Of a DNA stretch of 64,000 nucleotides, positions 1 to 8,212 are shown one piece after another. Position 1 is the stretch's first letter. Every line of letters starts with the position of its first letter. The notes beneath the pieces are model-generated. The model did not search any database, had not been told where the DNA came from, and saw only the letters and a list, made by a program, of their open reading frames with translations. A program made the translations under genes and the position numbers. The stretch spans positions 62,001 through 126,000 of the forward strand of contig NZ_VCNK01000001.1 of the NCBI RefSeq assembly GCF_006265095.1. Reading direction: 5' to 3'. Source of the stretch: Phaeobacter sp. B1627 (lineage in GTDB: Bacteria > Pseudomonadota > Alphaproteobacteria > Rhodobacterales > Rhodobacteraceae).

Positions 1-129
1 TGCTGCATCTCGGCGATGGCGCGCGCGGGGACAAGTTTGGCACGTTGGCCGCCGAACAGGTCGGTGAAGCTGATCATGAAGTATTTGACGCCGTTGTCTG
101 CGGCGAATTGGGCAAGATCTTTGGTCATT
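1..129 (-). CDS. gmaS: Glutamine synthetase-family enzyme, probably gamma-glutamylmethylamide synthetase (5' end only)
   Basis: Only the first 43 codons lie in the window; the gene runs off the left edge. The translated start contains KYFMISFTDLFGGQRAKLVP, the N-terminal beta-grasp signature of type III-like glutamine synthetases (GlnT/GmaS). GmaS ligates monomethylamine to glutamate using ATP, giving gamma-glutamylmethylamide, the first step of the N-methylglutamate pathway. The call rests mainly on context: it is the last visible gene of a minus-strand series mgdABCD - regulator - mgsABC - gmaS, and is separated from mgsC by 65 bases. A rhizobial GlnT-type role next to glxBCD is the alternative and cannot be excluded from 43 residues. 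Confidence 0.75.
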
Positions 130-194
130 GGGTGGGTCCCTGTGGTGGAAAGAAAGGGGCGCGTGCCAGCTGGCCGCGCCCTCGTTTTTTGGGG

Positions 195-1538
195 TCAGTA
201 GGAGGTGCCGGGTTTGCCCGGATACCAATCGGTCCCGGCGAGGGGGATTTTCGCCATTGCAGCAGCCTCCATCGTCAGCGCACAAAGGTCCTCCGGTTCG
301 AGGTTGTGCAGATGGTTCTTGCCACAGGCCCGCGCGATCGTCTGCGCTTCCAGGGTCATGACGCGCAGATAGTTGTTCAATCGTCGCCCGCCTTCGACAG
401 GGTCAAATCGTTTCATCAAATCAGGGTCTTGCGTAGTGATCCCGGCCGGATCCCTGCCTTCGTGCCAGTCGTCATAGGCGCCCGCGGTCGTGCCGAGGGC
501 ATTGTAGTCAGCTTCCCATCTGGGATCGTTGTCCCCAAGCGCAATCAGCGCCGCGGTCCCGATCGACACTGCGTCGGCGCCAAGCGCCATGGCCTTAGCC
601 ACATCGGCACCGCTGCGGATACCGCCCGACACCACCAGCTGAACCTCACGATGCAGGCCGAGGTCCTGCAGCGCCCGAACAGCTTCACCGATGCAGGCGA
701 GGATCGGTTGGCCGACGTGTTCTATGAACACATCCTGCGTCGCCGCAGTGCCGCCCTGCATCCCGTCCAGAACAACCACGTCAGCGCCCGCCTTGACCGC
801 AAGCGTGGTGTCAAAATAGGGACGGGCGCCGCCGACCTTGACATAGATCGGCACCTTCCAGCCGGTGATCTCACGCAATTCCAGGATCTTGATCTCAAGG
901 TCATCCGGCCCGGTCCAATCCGGGTGGCGACAGGCGGAGCGCTGGTCGATGCCTTTGGGAAGGTTGCGCATTTCGGCAACCCTGTCGCTGATCTTCTGGC
1001 CCAGCAACATTCCGCCGCCGCCCGGCTTTGCACCTTGGCCAACGACGATTTCAATTGCATCGGCGCGGCGCAGATCGTCGGGGTTCATCCCGTAGCGCGA
1101 TGGCAGATATTGATAGACCAGCTTGTTTGAATGACCACGTTCCTCCTTTGTCATGCCACCGTCGCCGGTGGTGGTTGACGTCCCCGCCAGCGTGGCGCCG
1201 CGTCCCAGGGCTTCTTTTGCCGGAGCAGAGAGGGAGCCGAATGACATTCCCGCGATGGTCACCGGAATATCCAACTGGATCGGGGTCTTTGCGAAGCGGG
1301 TGCCGAGCGTCACCGAGGTTTCGCATTTCTCGCGATACCCCTCGAGCGGGTAGCGGGACATGGAGGCCCCGAGAAACAGCAAGTCGTCGAAATGCGGAAC
1401 CTTTCGTTTGGCGCCACCGCCGCGAATATCATAGATGCCGGTTGCCGCCGCCCGGCGGATTTCGGCGTTGACCGGGTTTGAAAAGGTTGCGGATTGGATC
1501 GGCGCCGTGCGAGGCGCGCCATTGCGGGTATCTGTCAT
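195..1538 (-). CDS. mgsC: N-methylglutamate synthase subunit C (FMN glutamate synthase-like)
   Basis: 447 residues homologous to the central/FMN domain of glutamate synthase (GlxD-type). The C-terminal half has the TIM-barrel signatures PIYVKVGGARPYFDTTLAVK, ADVVVLDGMQGGTAATQ and VSGGIRSGADVAKAMALGAD, which bind FMN phosphate. In the N-methylglutamate pathway this subunit performs the reductive transfer step that makes N-methylglutamate from gamma-glutamylmethylamide and 2-oxoglutarate. It starts 9 bases after mgsB ends and is followed by gmaS, consistent with one mgsABC-gmaS transcript. A GlxD glutamate-synthase-like role is the alternative name for the same family; the adjacent mgd genes favour Mgs. 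Confidence 0.85.
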   Translation of the reverse strand: MTDTRNGAPRTAPIQSATFSNPVNAEIRRAAATGIYDIRGGGAKRKVPHFDDLLFLGASMSRYPLEGYREKCETSVTLGTRFAKTPIQLDIPVTIAGMSFGSLSAPAKEALGRGATLAGTSTTTGDGGMTKEERGHSNKLVYQYLPSRYGMNPDDLRRADAIEIVVGQGAKPGGGGMLLGQKISDRVAEMRNLPKGIDQRSACRHPDWTGPDDLEIKILELREITGWKVPIYVKVGGARPYFDTTLAVKAGADVVVLDGMQGGTAATQDVFIEHVGQPILACIGEAVRALQDLGLHREVQLVVSGGIRSGADVAKAMALGADAVSIGTAALIALGDNDPRWEADYNALGTTAGAYDDWHEGRDPAGITTQDPDLMKRFDPVEGGRRLNNYLRVMTLEAQTIARACGKNHLHNLEPEDLCALTMEAAAMAKIPLAGTDWYPGKPGTSY

Positions 1539-1547
1539 GGCTGGTCC

Positions 1548-2225
1548 TCAGTATGCGTTATCGATTTTGAAGGTGTAGAGTTCGCGCGCAGACCCGTAGC
1601 GTCTGAACTCCTCGGGTCTGGCCGTCGCGCCCGCCCGGTCCAGAAGATCGGCAAGAAGCTCCAGATGTTCGGGCCTCATTTCCTTTTCGATGCAATCCGC
1701 CCCAAGTGATTTGACGGAGCCGCGCACGAACAGCCGGGCCTCGTAGAGACTGTCGCCCAGCGCCTCGCCGGCATCACCGCAGACCACGAGATTGCCGGAT
1801 TGCGCCATGAAGGCCGACATATGTCCGATGTTGCCATGCACCACGATGTCGATCCCCTTCATGGAAATACCGCAACGCGACGAGGCATTGCCCTTGATGA
1901 CAAGCAATCCGCCATGTCCGGTGGCGCCGGCGTATTGGCTGGCGTCGCCTTCAATGACCACGGTGCCGCTCATCATGTTTTCGGCGACCCCGGGACCGGC
2001 CGAGCCTTTGATGTGGATCGTCGCCTGCTTGTTCATGCCGCCGCAATAGTATCCGGTCGACCCTTTGACGGTGACCTCGATCGGTGCATCCAGGCCGCAG
2101 GCGATTGCGTGCGCGCCTTTGGGGTTCAGGATTTCCCAGGCGGTCTGATTGGTCGCTTCTGCCTGCGCGTGCAGGGTCGCATTCATCTCACGCAGGGCGA
2201 CTTCCGCCATATCCAATGTCTGCAT
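1548..2225 (-). CDS. mgsB: N-methylglutamate synthase subunit B (GltB C-terminal/GXGXG-domain protein)
   Basis: 225 residues with the right-handed beta-helix repeats of the glutamate synthase alpha C-terminal (GXGXG) domain: GSTGYYCGGMNKQATIHIKG, GDASQYAGATGHGGLLVIKG, HGNIGHMSAFMAQSGNLVVC. This is a structural subunit paired with MgsA and MgsC. I start it at the ATG at 2225, one base after the mgsA stop codon. The reading frame is open further upstream, inside mgsA, but that stretch is only overlap. The tight spacing on both sides indicates translational coupling within mgsABC. Same family as rhizobial GlxC. Confidence 0.83.
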   Translation of the reverse strand: MQTLDMAEVALREMNATLHAQAEATNQTAWEILNPKGAHAIACGLDAPIEVTVKGSTGYYCGGMNKQATIHIKGSAGPGVAENMMSGTVVIEGDASQYAGATGHGGLLVIKGNASSRCGISMKGIDIVVHGNIGHMSAFMAQSGNLVVCGDAGEALGDSLYEARLFVRGSVKSLGADCIEKEMRPEHLELLADLLDRAGATARPEEFRRYGSARELYTFKIDNAY

Positions 2226-2226
2226 T

Positions 2227-3153
2227 TTAAGCGGCTTTCTCATGTGTGGGCTGGTCGGTGTGGCTCCAGAAGTAGACGGTCGCAGGCTCTGGCTCCCAGA
2301 CGCGGGCCTCTTCGATGCCGGGCAGGTCAACCAGGGCGCGGTATTCGGATCCGAACGCGACGTATTGATCGGTTTCGGCCATGACAGCCGGTTTGCAGGC
2401 GATCGGGTCACGCACGACGCCAAAGCCGTCCTTGGTGCCCACCACGAAGGTGAAGAACCCGTCCAGATCATCGAGGCTGCGTTCCAGGGCTTCGCCGAGC
2501 GACGCGCCCTTTTGCATCTGCCAGGTCAGATAGGCGGCCCCGACCTCGGTATCGTTCTCTGTTTCGATGTGGATGCCTTCACGGCGCAATTTGCGGCGAA
2601 GGCTGTTGTGGTTCGACAGGGAGCCGTTGTGCACGAGGCATTGGTCGTCGCCCGTATTGAACGGATGCGCCCCCATCGTCGTGACGGCTGATTCCGTGGC
2701 CATCCGGGTGTGGCCGATGCCGTGGGTGCCTGACATCTGCCCAATTTCAAATCGATCCGCTACATCTTTGGGCAGTCCCACCTCCTTGTAGATCTCGAGC
2801 GCGGTGCCCCGGCTCATGATCCGCAGCGCAGGTCTGAGTTCCGCAATCGCGGCGCGCGCCTTTTCGATGAGACCATTGGGCATGGTCAAAACGGCATGCG
2901 TGCTGGCAATCGTCATCGACACCGGGGCATCGATGGCCTTGCTCACGGCAAGATCAAGCTGCTCAAAATCGGTCTCGGGGTCATCGGATTGTACAACTAT
3001 TTTCGATTTATCCATTGAATCTGTTGAATAAATCGCAATCCCTGCGCTGTCTGGCCCCCGGTCGGTCATGGTGACGAGCATCTTCGTCAGCATCGAGCCC
3101 AGCTGGGGTTCAAGCGTTCTGTCTTTCAGGAATAACCCGACAATCCCACACAT
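2227..3153 (-). CDS. mgsA: N-methylglutamate synthase subunit A (class II glutamine amidotransferase)
   Basis: 308 residues beginning MCGIVGLFLKDR. The invariant Cys2 becomes the N-terminal nucleophile of class II (Ntn) glutamine amidotransferases after Met removal. Further family motifs are TDRGPDSAG, GIGHTRMATES and LVHNGSLSNHNSLRR. The start is fixed by Cys2 and by a GAGGA Shine-Dalgarno sequence just upstream. A longer frame adds six residues (MNEDKE) that simply encode this ribosome site. It is homologous to GlxB and is the first gene of mgsABC-gmaS. About 400 bases separate it from the regulator gene upstream, enough for its own promoter. Confidence 0.87.
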   Translation of the reverse strand: MCGIVGLFLKDRTLEPQLGSMLTKMLVTMTDRGPDSAGIAIYSTDSMDKSKIVVQSDDPETDFEQLDLAVSKAIDAPVSMTIASTHAVLTMPNGLIEKARAAIAELRPALRIMSRGTALEIYKEVGLPKDVADRFEIGQMSGTHGIGHTRMATESAVTTMGAHPFNTGDDQCLVHNGSLSNHNSLRRKLRREGIHIETENDTEVGAAYLTWQMQKGASLGEALERSLDDLDGFFTFVVGTKDGFGVVRDPIACKPAVMAETDQYVAFGSEYRALVDLPGIEEARVWEPEPATVYFWSHTDQPTHEKAA

Positions 3154-3257
3154 TTCCTTGTCCTCATTCATTGCCCTGCGCGTCGCAGCTGCGTCGATTC
3201 CGACGCTATCACCCTGCCTTCAGGTGATCAACTGTAGGGAAACAAATTTTCACAAGA

Positions 3258-3266
3258 GGCAATAAT
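3258..3266 (-). promoter_or_regulatory. GGCAATAAT element upstream of mgsA (shared with mgdA)
   Basis: The nine bases GGCAATAAT (minus strand ATTATTGCC) lie about 105 bases upstream of the mgsA start. The identical nonamer lies about 113 bases upstream of the mgdA start at 9575-9583, in the same orientation relative to its gene. A run of T lies on the upstream side of both. It is a candidate common operator or promoter element for the XRE-cupin regulator encoded between the two operons; that role is inferred. Confidence 0.4.
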
Positions 3267-3490
3267 TCAGAGTGACAAAAAGCAGGACGTGCCAAAAAAC
3301 AGGCCGAGTAAATGCCGTTGTGCCTTTGTGAGGTTGGCCCACAGGAACAGAGGGCGATCACAAGCAACATCCCGCGACGCGATTTCCTGCCGCGCCAAGG
3401 ATGCCCCCGGAGCGGGCCGGCAATCTGCAAGCGAACAACCCCATGGACCTGCGCCCGGCACCGTTCCCGACCGCCGGTAGGTCCGCAAGC

Positions 3491-3513
3491 CCCAGCAATC
3501 CTGCGGGGCTCTT
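3491..3513. terminator. Hairpin downstream of the XRE-cupin gene
   Basis: Inverted repeat AGCCCC / GGGGCT with an inner GCA/TGC pairing. It lies 45 bases beyond the regulator stop codon. No T-tract follows on either strand, so an intrinsic terminator is only possible. Confidence 0.3.
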
Positions 3514-3557
3514 GCCCGACTTTGATCGGGGGCCTCACTGAAATTCTGAAAAGGGGG

Positions 3558-4220
3558 TCAGGTTTTTTGCGGGTAGCTGATGATCGAAAGATAGCGCGAC
3601 GGCAATTTCACCAATTCCTCCGGGCCATGCGGCGCGTCGGCGTCAAAGAACAGCGTATCGCCGGGCTTGAGGGGATATACGTTGTCGCCGTGACGGTAAT
3701 TGACTTCGCCTTCGAGCATATAGATCGTCTCAATCCCGCCATGCTGGAACGTGGGAAAGACGTCGGATTCTTCATTGAGCGTGATCATATAGGGTTCAAC
3801 GATGACGCCGCTGGCGTTTGCGCCGATGTGGCCCAGAAGGTTGTATTGGTGATTGGCGCGCGTGCCTTCGCGTTTCAATTCAACCCCTTCGCCGGCCTTT
3901 GTGTGAACCGCGGAGCGGCCTTCCTCGAAACCGCGAAAGAAGGTGGTGATCGGGACCGACAGGGCATTGGCCAGAGTTTGCAGGGTGGTCAAGGAGGGCG
4001 AGGTATTGCCATTTTCGATCTTGGACAGCATTCCGATTGACAGACCTGTCGCCTCCGAAAGCTCCGCCACGGTGATGTTTTGCTTGCGACGATGGGCCCG
4101 CACCTCGCGTCCGATCGCAACCTCCAGAACTTTTTCGCGCAGCTCACGGACGCTGTGTGGATCTTGGGAAAAAAGGGTGGCGGCCGGTGTGCGGGTCTTC
4201 ACGATGATCAGGATCCTCAA
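3558..4220 (-). CDS. XRE-family regulator with C-terminal cupin domain
   Basis: 220 residues. An N-terminal helix-turn-helix of the HTH_3 type lies at about residues 37-92 (NITVAELSEATGLSIGMLSK, IENGNTSPSLTTL). A cupin_2 sensor domain fills the C-terminal half, with GGIETIYMLEGEVNYRHGD, KPGDTLFFDADAPHGPEEL. Members of this MocR/PuuR-like class sense small amines or amino acids and act as local regulators. The gene is inserted between mgdD and mgsA on the same strand, with hairpins on both sides, so it may be its own transcription unit. It is the obvious candidate regulator of methylamine use here, by position only. The exact start is uncertain: the first dozen residues are not typical of the family. 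Confidence 0.8.
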   Translation of the reverse strand: MRILIIVKTRTPAATLFSQDPHSVRELREKVLEVAIGREVRAHRRKQNITVAELSEATGLSIGMLSKIENGNTSPSLTTLQTLANALSVPITTFFRGFEEGRSAVHTKAGEGVELKREGTRANHQYNLLGHIGANASGVIVEPYMITLNEESDVFPTFQHGGIETIYMLEGEVNYRHGDNVYPLKPGDTLFFDADAPHGPEELVKLPSRYLSIISYPQKT

Positions 4221-4342
4221 TGTGTTCGGGGCGTTCGGGGTTCGCTTTGCAGCGGTCGGTTGACCATATCCCGTGGGAGATCACGAGAGTCTAGCATGGG
4301 AACCTCAAAAGGGACGCAGAAACTGATCCTTTGAGCCCATAG

Positions 4343-4360
4343 CCGGGCGCGGTCGCCCGG
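4343..4360 (-). terminator. GC-rich hairpin downstream of mgdD
   Basis: Perfect 7-bp stem CCGGGCG/CGCCCGG with a CGGT loop, extended by GAGCC/GGCTC outer pairs. It lies 25 bases after the mgdD stop codon. There is no strong T-run. It probably ends or attenuates the mgdABCD transcript before the regulator gene. Confidence 0.45.
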
Positions 4361-4384
4361 GCTCGGTTTGCGCGATCGCCCGCG

Positions 4385-4975
4385 TCACGCGACCGGCCGC
4401 CCCTCGGCCGTCCCCGGGGCCTGGGCAATGGATTTGGCTGCGGTGACCAGGGCGTGGTGCAGAGAGCCCGCCGCGGCGCGCGGGCCAAGGATTCGGATAT
4501 GGTCATCGGATGCACGGCGGATGACAAAGCAGCCGAGCTGGTGGATCACCGTGCGCTGCACGTCGCCCGCCTTCATTTTGCGGATCGCAATATTGCACAG
4601 CAGCTCACACAGGTCGGGCATGCTGTCCCCGGTCACATCAAAGACCACCCAAGCGCCGGATTGCTCGGTGACGGAGGCCGCCGTGCCGAACCGGACCTTC
4701 AGCTGATCAGCCAGATCTTCGTGGGTCGCCATGGGGGCGCCGATCATCCATTGATCCGGGCCCATCCAGAAACCCGCTTCCGGATCATGCAGAACCGCCC
4801 GCCCAACCTCGGGCACTGCACCAAGAAGCGCCTTCAAGCCGTTGGCGCAGACGTCGGATTCTCCTCTTCTGGCGGCAACAGAGGCCAAAGCGACGCCGGA
4901 ATTCTCTGTGATCGTCACGGAGCCGATGGTCCGCGCCTCGACGCCAAGCGCAGGGGTGGGGGTCAAATCATGCAC
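4385..4975 (-). CDS. mgdD: N-methylglutamate dehydrogenase subunit D (SoxG-like)
   Basis: 196 residues of the sarcosine oxidase gamma family (SoxG), a small GcvT-fold-related subunit that packs against the alpha subunit. Recognisable stretches are LADQLKVRFGTAASVTEQSG and WVVFDVTGDSMPDLCELLCN. It overlaps the end of mgdC by 8 bases and is the last gene of a fully overlapping four-gene set, the gene order expected for mgdABCD and for soxBDAG. The MgdD reading is preferred because mgsABC and gmaS lie next to it; the sequence alone would also fit SoxG. Confidence 0.8.
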   Translation of the reverse strand: MHDLTPTPALGVEARTIGSVTITENSGVALASVAARRGESDVCANGLKALLGAVPEVGRAVLHDPEAGFWMGPDQWMIGAPMATHEDLADQLKVRFGTAASVTEQSGAWVVFDVTGDSMPDLCELLCNIAIRKMKAGDVQRTVIHQLGCFVIRRASDDHIRILGPRAAAGSLHHALVTAAKSIAQAPGTAEGRPVA

Positions 4976-7928
4976 GAAGCCGGTCTCCCTCGGGGTCTAC
5001 AAAATGGGGGCTGCAGACCTCCACGGCCAGTTCGACGCCGGTCAACGGGCTGACCACACGCAGGGTCTCTCCCAGCCGGTTCGCCCCGTTTTTGAGGAAG
5101 GCCAGCGCGATGTGATGGCCCAATGTCGGCGAATAACAGGCCGAGGAGACGTAGCCCTGGTCATGAGCCGCGTCCACCGGGCCGGTTGCGGCCATCAGAT
5201 GCGCCCCGGCTGGGATCTGATCGGCACGGTCGGCGGGTCTGATCCCGACCTGACGCAGGCCGCCCGGATCGTTCAATCCCTCCCGGCGGGACAATACCGC
5301 GCCGATGCTGTCCTTCTTGGTACTGACCATCCGCGCCATCCCGAGGTTCAGTGCCGTTGTCGTTCCGTTCAGTTCGTTGCCCGCGGCGTGGCCCTTTTCG
5401 ATCCGCATCACACCGAGCGCTTCGGTGCCATAGGGGGTGATCCCGAACTCCGCGCCGGCGGCCATGATCCGGCGTATCAACGCATCGCCATAGGCCGTCG
5501 GTACCGCGATCTCATAGGCGAGCTCGCCGCTGAAGGAAATGCGGAACAGGCGGGCGCGCAGACCGCCGCAGACGGTGACGTTGGCACAGGCCATAAAGGG
5601 AAAAGCGTCGTTGCTGATGTCCTGATCGACGATTTTTTCCAGCACGCGGCGCGCCTTCGGTCCCGCCACGGCGAATTGTGCCCAGGCCTCGGTCGTCGAG
5701 ATCAGCTGCACATCCATATCGGGCACAAGGCATTGGCGCACGAATTCCATATGCCGGTACACAGACAGAGCATTGGCGGTGGTCGTGGTGACGACAAAAT
5801 GATCCTCCGCAAGCCGCGCGGCGGTGCCATCATCCATCGCGATACCGTCTTCGCGCAGCATCAGACCATAGCGGGTCTTGCCCACGGGCAGCTTGGCAAA
5901 CCCGTTGCAGTAGATCCGGTTGAGGAACTCGGCCGCATCTGCCCCCTGGACATCGACCTTTCCCAGCGTGGTGACATCACAGACCCCGACAGAACCGCGC
6001 GTTGCCAAGACTTCGCGGTCGACGCTTTCGCGCCATGTGGTCTCGCCTGTGCGGGGGAACCATTGGGCCCGCAGCCAATTGCCGACCTCAACGAAGACCG
6101 CGCCCTGTTCCTGCGCCCAGGCATGCGAAGGGGTCAGCCGTTTGGGGTGAAACTGTTGCCCGCGATGTCGCCCGCCCAGGACGCCGATGGCCACCGGGGT
6201 GTAGGGGGGGCGGAAAATGGTGGTGCCGACCTCCGGGATGGATTTTCCCGCAAGCTCCGCCATGATTGCAAGCCCGCCGATATTCGCGGTCTTGCCCTGG
6301 TCGGTTGCCATCCCAAGGGTGGTGTAGCGTTTGAGGTGTTCCACGGATCTGAACCCCTCCTGGTGGCTGAGGGTCACGTCCTTGACGGTCACGTCGTTCT
6401 GCTGGTCAATCCAGGCGCGACCGGCCCCTTTGACCTGCCAGAACGGCTGAAGGCGCACCGGCCTGTCCTCGGCCTTCGGGATCTCCGGCAGGGCGCCTCG
6501 CAGATCCAGCACGGCCCGCGCCGCTCTGGCGCCGCCCTCCAGCGCCGCAGCGGTCGAAAAATCTCCGTTCGCGGCCCCGGCAACGGTCATGCCTTCGGGC
6601 AGGCCGCCGGGCCGGCTGTCCGGGACGAAGGCCGCGAGACGCTCATTCCACTGTGGCCGCCCCCGGTGATGGCAGGTCATATGGACGTTGGGGTTCCAGC
6701 CGCCGGATACGCCGAGTGCACCGCATTCGACCATACGTTCGCTGCCATCGGCGAGCTGCAACTTTACAAACGTCAACCCCAGCCGCCCCATGGTATCGGT
6801 GACCTGAGCCCCCGCGAGCACTTCGTAGTCCAGTGCGCGCGGCGTCTCGGGGCGCACGTCCGCAACGATGACCTTGATGCCCTTGGCCTGCAGATCGGCA
6901 GCGGTGCGGTGGCCATCGTCATTGTTGGTGAAGATCATGGCCCGCCTGTCGACGGCGACGCCATAGCGGTTCGCATAGGTGCGCAACGCGCTGGCGGTCA
7001 TGATGCCGGGGCGATCATTGTTTTGAAACGCAATCGGGCGCTCGATCGCACCGGCTGCCAGAACCGTGCGCCGGGTGTAGATGCGCCACAGGATCTGGCG
7101 CGGCTTGTCCGGTTGCGGAGCCGCCAGATGATCGCTGACCCGCTCCACGGCTCCGTAGATTCCATGGTCAAACGCACCGATCACCGTGGTACGCGGCATC
7201 AGGCGCACGTTGGGCAGATCCGCCAGTTCCGCGACCGTGCGGGCGGCCCAATCCGCGGCGGGGGCCGCGTCGATGGTCAGGGTCTCCGCGTTCAGGCGGC
7301 CGCCCATGCGAAAATCCTCATCGGCAAGGATCACATCCACGCCGCTTCGGGCCGCCGTCAGCGCCGCCATCAATCCGGCCGGACCCGCGCCGATCACCAA
7401 CAGATCACAATGGAGGAACCCCTTGTCATAGACATCCGGATCCTCCCGGAGGGACAGGGACCCGAGCCCGGCCGCGCGGCGGATCACAGGTTCATACAGT
7501 TTCTCCCAGAACGCTTTCGGCCACATGAACGTCTTGTAGTAGAACCCGGCCGTGAGGAAATTGGACAATCGGTCATTCACCGCCAAAAGGTCGAATGACA
7601 GTGACCCCAGGCGGTTCTGGCTCCTTGCCTGCAACCCGTCGAACAGCTCCGCAGTGGTGGCGCGTGTGTTCGGCTCCTGACGGTCACCGCTGCGCAGCTC
7701 TACCAGCGCATTGGGTTCTTCGGATCCGGCCGAAACCGGCCCGCGGGGGCGGTGGTATTTGAAGCTGCGCCCCATCAGACGCACCCCATTGGCCAGCAGC
7801 GCAGAGGCCAGCGTGTCGCCGCCATGGCCACGATAGCGTTTGCCGTCAAAGGTGAAGGTCAGCTCCGTCTCCCGATCAATCTGACCACCTTGAAGCCGGT
7901 TTTTCTGCGCCGCGGTTTTCATCCTCAT
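4968..7928 (-). CDS. mgdC: N-methylglutamate dehydrogenase subunit C (sarcosine oxidase alpha-like)
   Basis: 986 residues, the normal length of SoxA/MgdC. An N-terminal 2Fe-2S-ligand-like domain occupies about 20-65 (HGGDTLASALLANGVRLMGR). A Rossmann dinucleotide-binding domain follows, with DLLVIGAGPAGLMAAL at about 175-190. The C-terminal third (about 600-980) is a GcvT/aminomethyltransferase fold (GSVGVCDVTTLGKVDVQGAD, FRISFSGELAYEIAVP, YGTEALGVMRIEKGH), which binds tetrahydrofolate and collects the one-carbon unit. The complex oxidises N-methylglutamate to glutamate plus a formaldehyde-level carbon. It overlaps mgdB by 4 bases (ATGA) and mgdD by 8. The paralogous sarcosine oxidase alpha is the alternative. 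Confidence 0.85.
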   Translation of the reverse strand: MRMKTAAQKNRLQGGQIDRETELTFTFDGKRYRGHGGDTLASALLANGVRLMGRSFKYHRPRGPVSAGSEEPNALVELRSGDRQEPNTRATTAELFDGLQARSQNRLGSLSFDLLAVNDRLSNFLTAGFYYKTFMWPKAFWEKLYEPVIRRAAGLGSLSLREDPDVYDKGFLHCDLLVIGAGPAGLMAALTAARSGVDVILADEDFRMGGRLNAETLTIDAAPAADWAARTVAELADLPNVRLMPRTTVIGAFDHGIYGAVERVSDHLAAPQPDKPRQILWRIYTRRTVLAAGAIERPIAFQNNDRPGIMTASALRTYANRYGVAVDRRAMIFTNNDDGHRTAADLQAKGIKVIVADVRPETPRALDYEVLAGAQVTDTMGRLGLTFVKLQLADGSERMVECGALGVSGGWNPNVHMTCHHRGRPQWNERLAAFVPDSRPGGLPEGMTVAGAANGDFSTAAALEGGARAARAVLDLRGALPEIPKAEDRPVRLQPFWQVKGAGRAWIDQQNDVTVKDVTLSHQEGFRSVEHLKRYTTLGMATDQGKTANIGGLAIMAELAGKSIPEVGTTIFRPPYTPVAIGVLGGRHRGQQFHPKRLTPSHAWAQEQGAVFVEVGNWLRAQWFPRTGETTWRESVDREVLATRGSVGVCDVTTLGKVDVQGADAAEFLNRIYCNGFAKLPVGKTRYGLMLREDGIAMDDGTAARLAEDHFVVTTTTANALSVYRHMEFVRQCLVPDMDVQLISTTEAWAQFAVAGPKARRVLEKIVDQDISNDAFPFMACANVTVCGGLRARLFRISFSGELAYEIAVPTAYGDALIRRIMAAGAEFGITPYGTEALGVMRIEKGHAAGNELNGTTTALNLGMARMVSTKKDSIGAVLSRREGLNDPGGLRQVGIRPADRADQIPAGAHLMAATGPVDAAHDQGYVSSACYSPTLGHHIALAFLKNGANRLGETLRVVSPLTGVELAVEVCSPHFVDPEGDRLRA

Positions 7929-8212
7929 GCTGATCGTCCCCGACTGCGGGCCACGTCGCGGGCAAGTTCCACATTGGAGATTTCATGGGTCAGCGTGTTT
8001 CGCGTGACCACCAGCCAGGAGCGGTCTCCGGCCTCGTGAAACCACAGTTCCCGGTGCCAGCCGGCCGGGTTGTCGCGCAGATAGGCATACTCATAAAACG
8101 CCTGCGCCGCATCTTCGGCCTCAGGATCGGGGCGGTCGATCAAAGCGGCATCCCCCATATAGGTGAATTCGGAACTGTCACGCGGCCCGAGCAGCGGGTG
8201 GTCAATGATCAT
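7925..8212 (-). CDS. mgdB: N-methylglutamate dehydrogenase subunit B (SoxD-like)
   Basis: 95-residue SoxD-family subunit. It starts MIIDHPLLGPRDSSEFTYMG and contains FYEYAYLRDNPAGWHRELWF, the conserved core of sarcosine oxidase delta. In SoxD homologues zinc-ligating cysteines precede the core; here that region is DAALIDRPDPEAEDAAQA without them. The start overlaps the mgdA stop by one base (TGATG) and its end overlaps mgdC by four, so the three genes are translationally coupled. Confidence 0.83.
   Translation of the reverse strand: MIIDHPLLGPRDSSEFTYMGDAALIDRPDPEAEDAAQAFYEYAYLRDNPAGWHRELWFHEAGDRSWLVVTRNTLTHEISNVELARDVARSRGRSA

Larger units (their letters stand above)
3154..3557. promoter_or_regulatory. 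Upstream region of mgsABC-gmaS
   Basis: About 400 bases without a gene between the XRE-cupin gene and mgsA. On the minus strand it is AT-rich around 3235-3300 and holds the GGCAATAAT element (3258-3266) and GGTGATCAAC (3223-3232), both of which recur upstream of mgdA. It also holds a hairpin at 3491-3513. The likely promoter of mgsA lies here, but I could not fix -35 and -10 boxes. Confidence 0.5.

Noticed and set aside
4842-7598. A 918-residue plus-strand open frame opposite mgdC
   Set aside because: Antisense shadow of the conserved 986-residue dehydrogenase subunit; no domain is visible.
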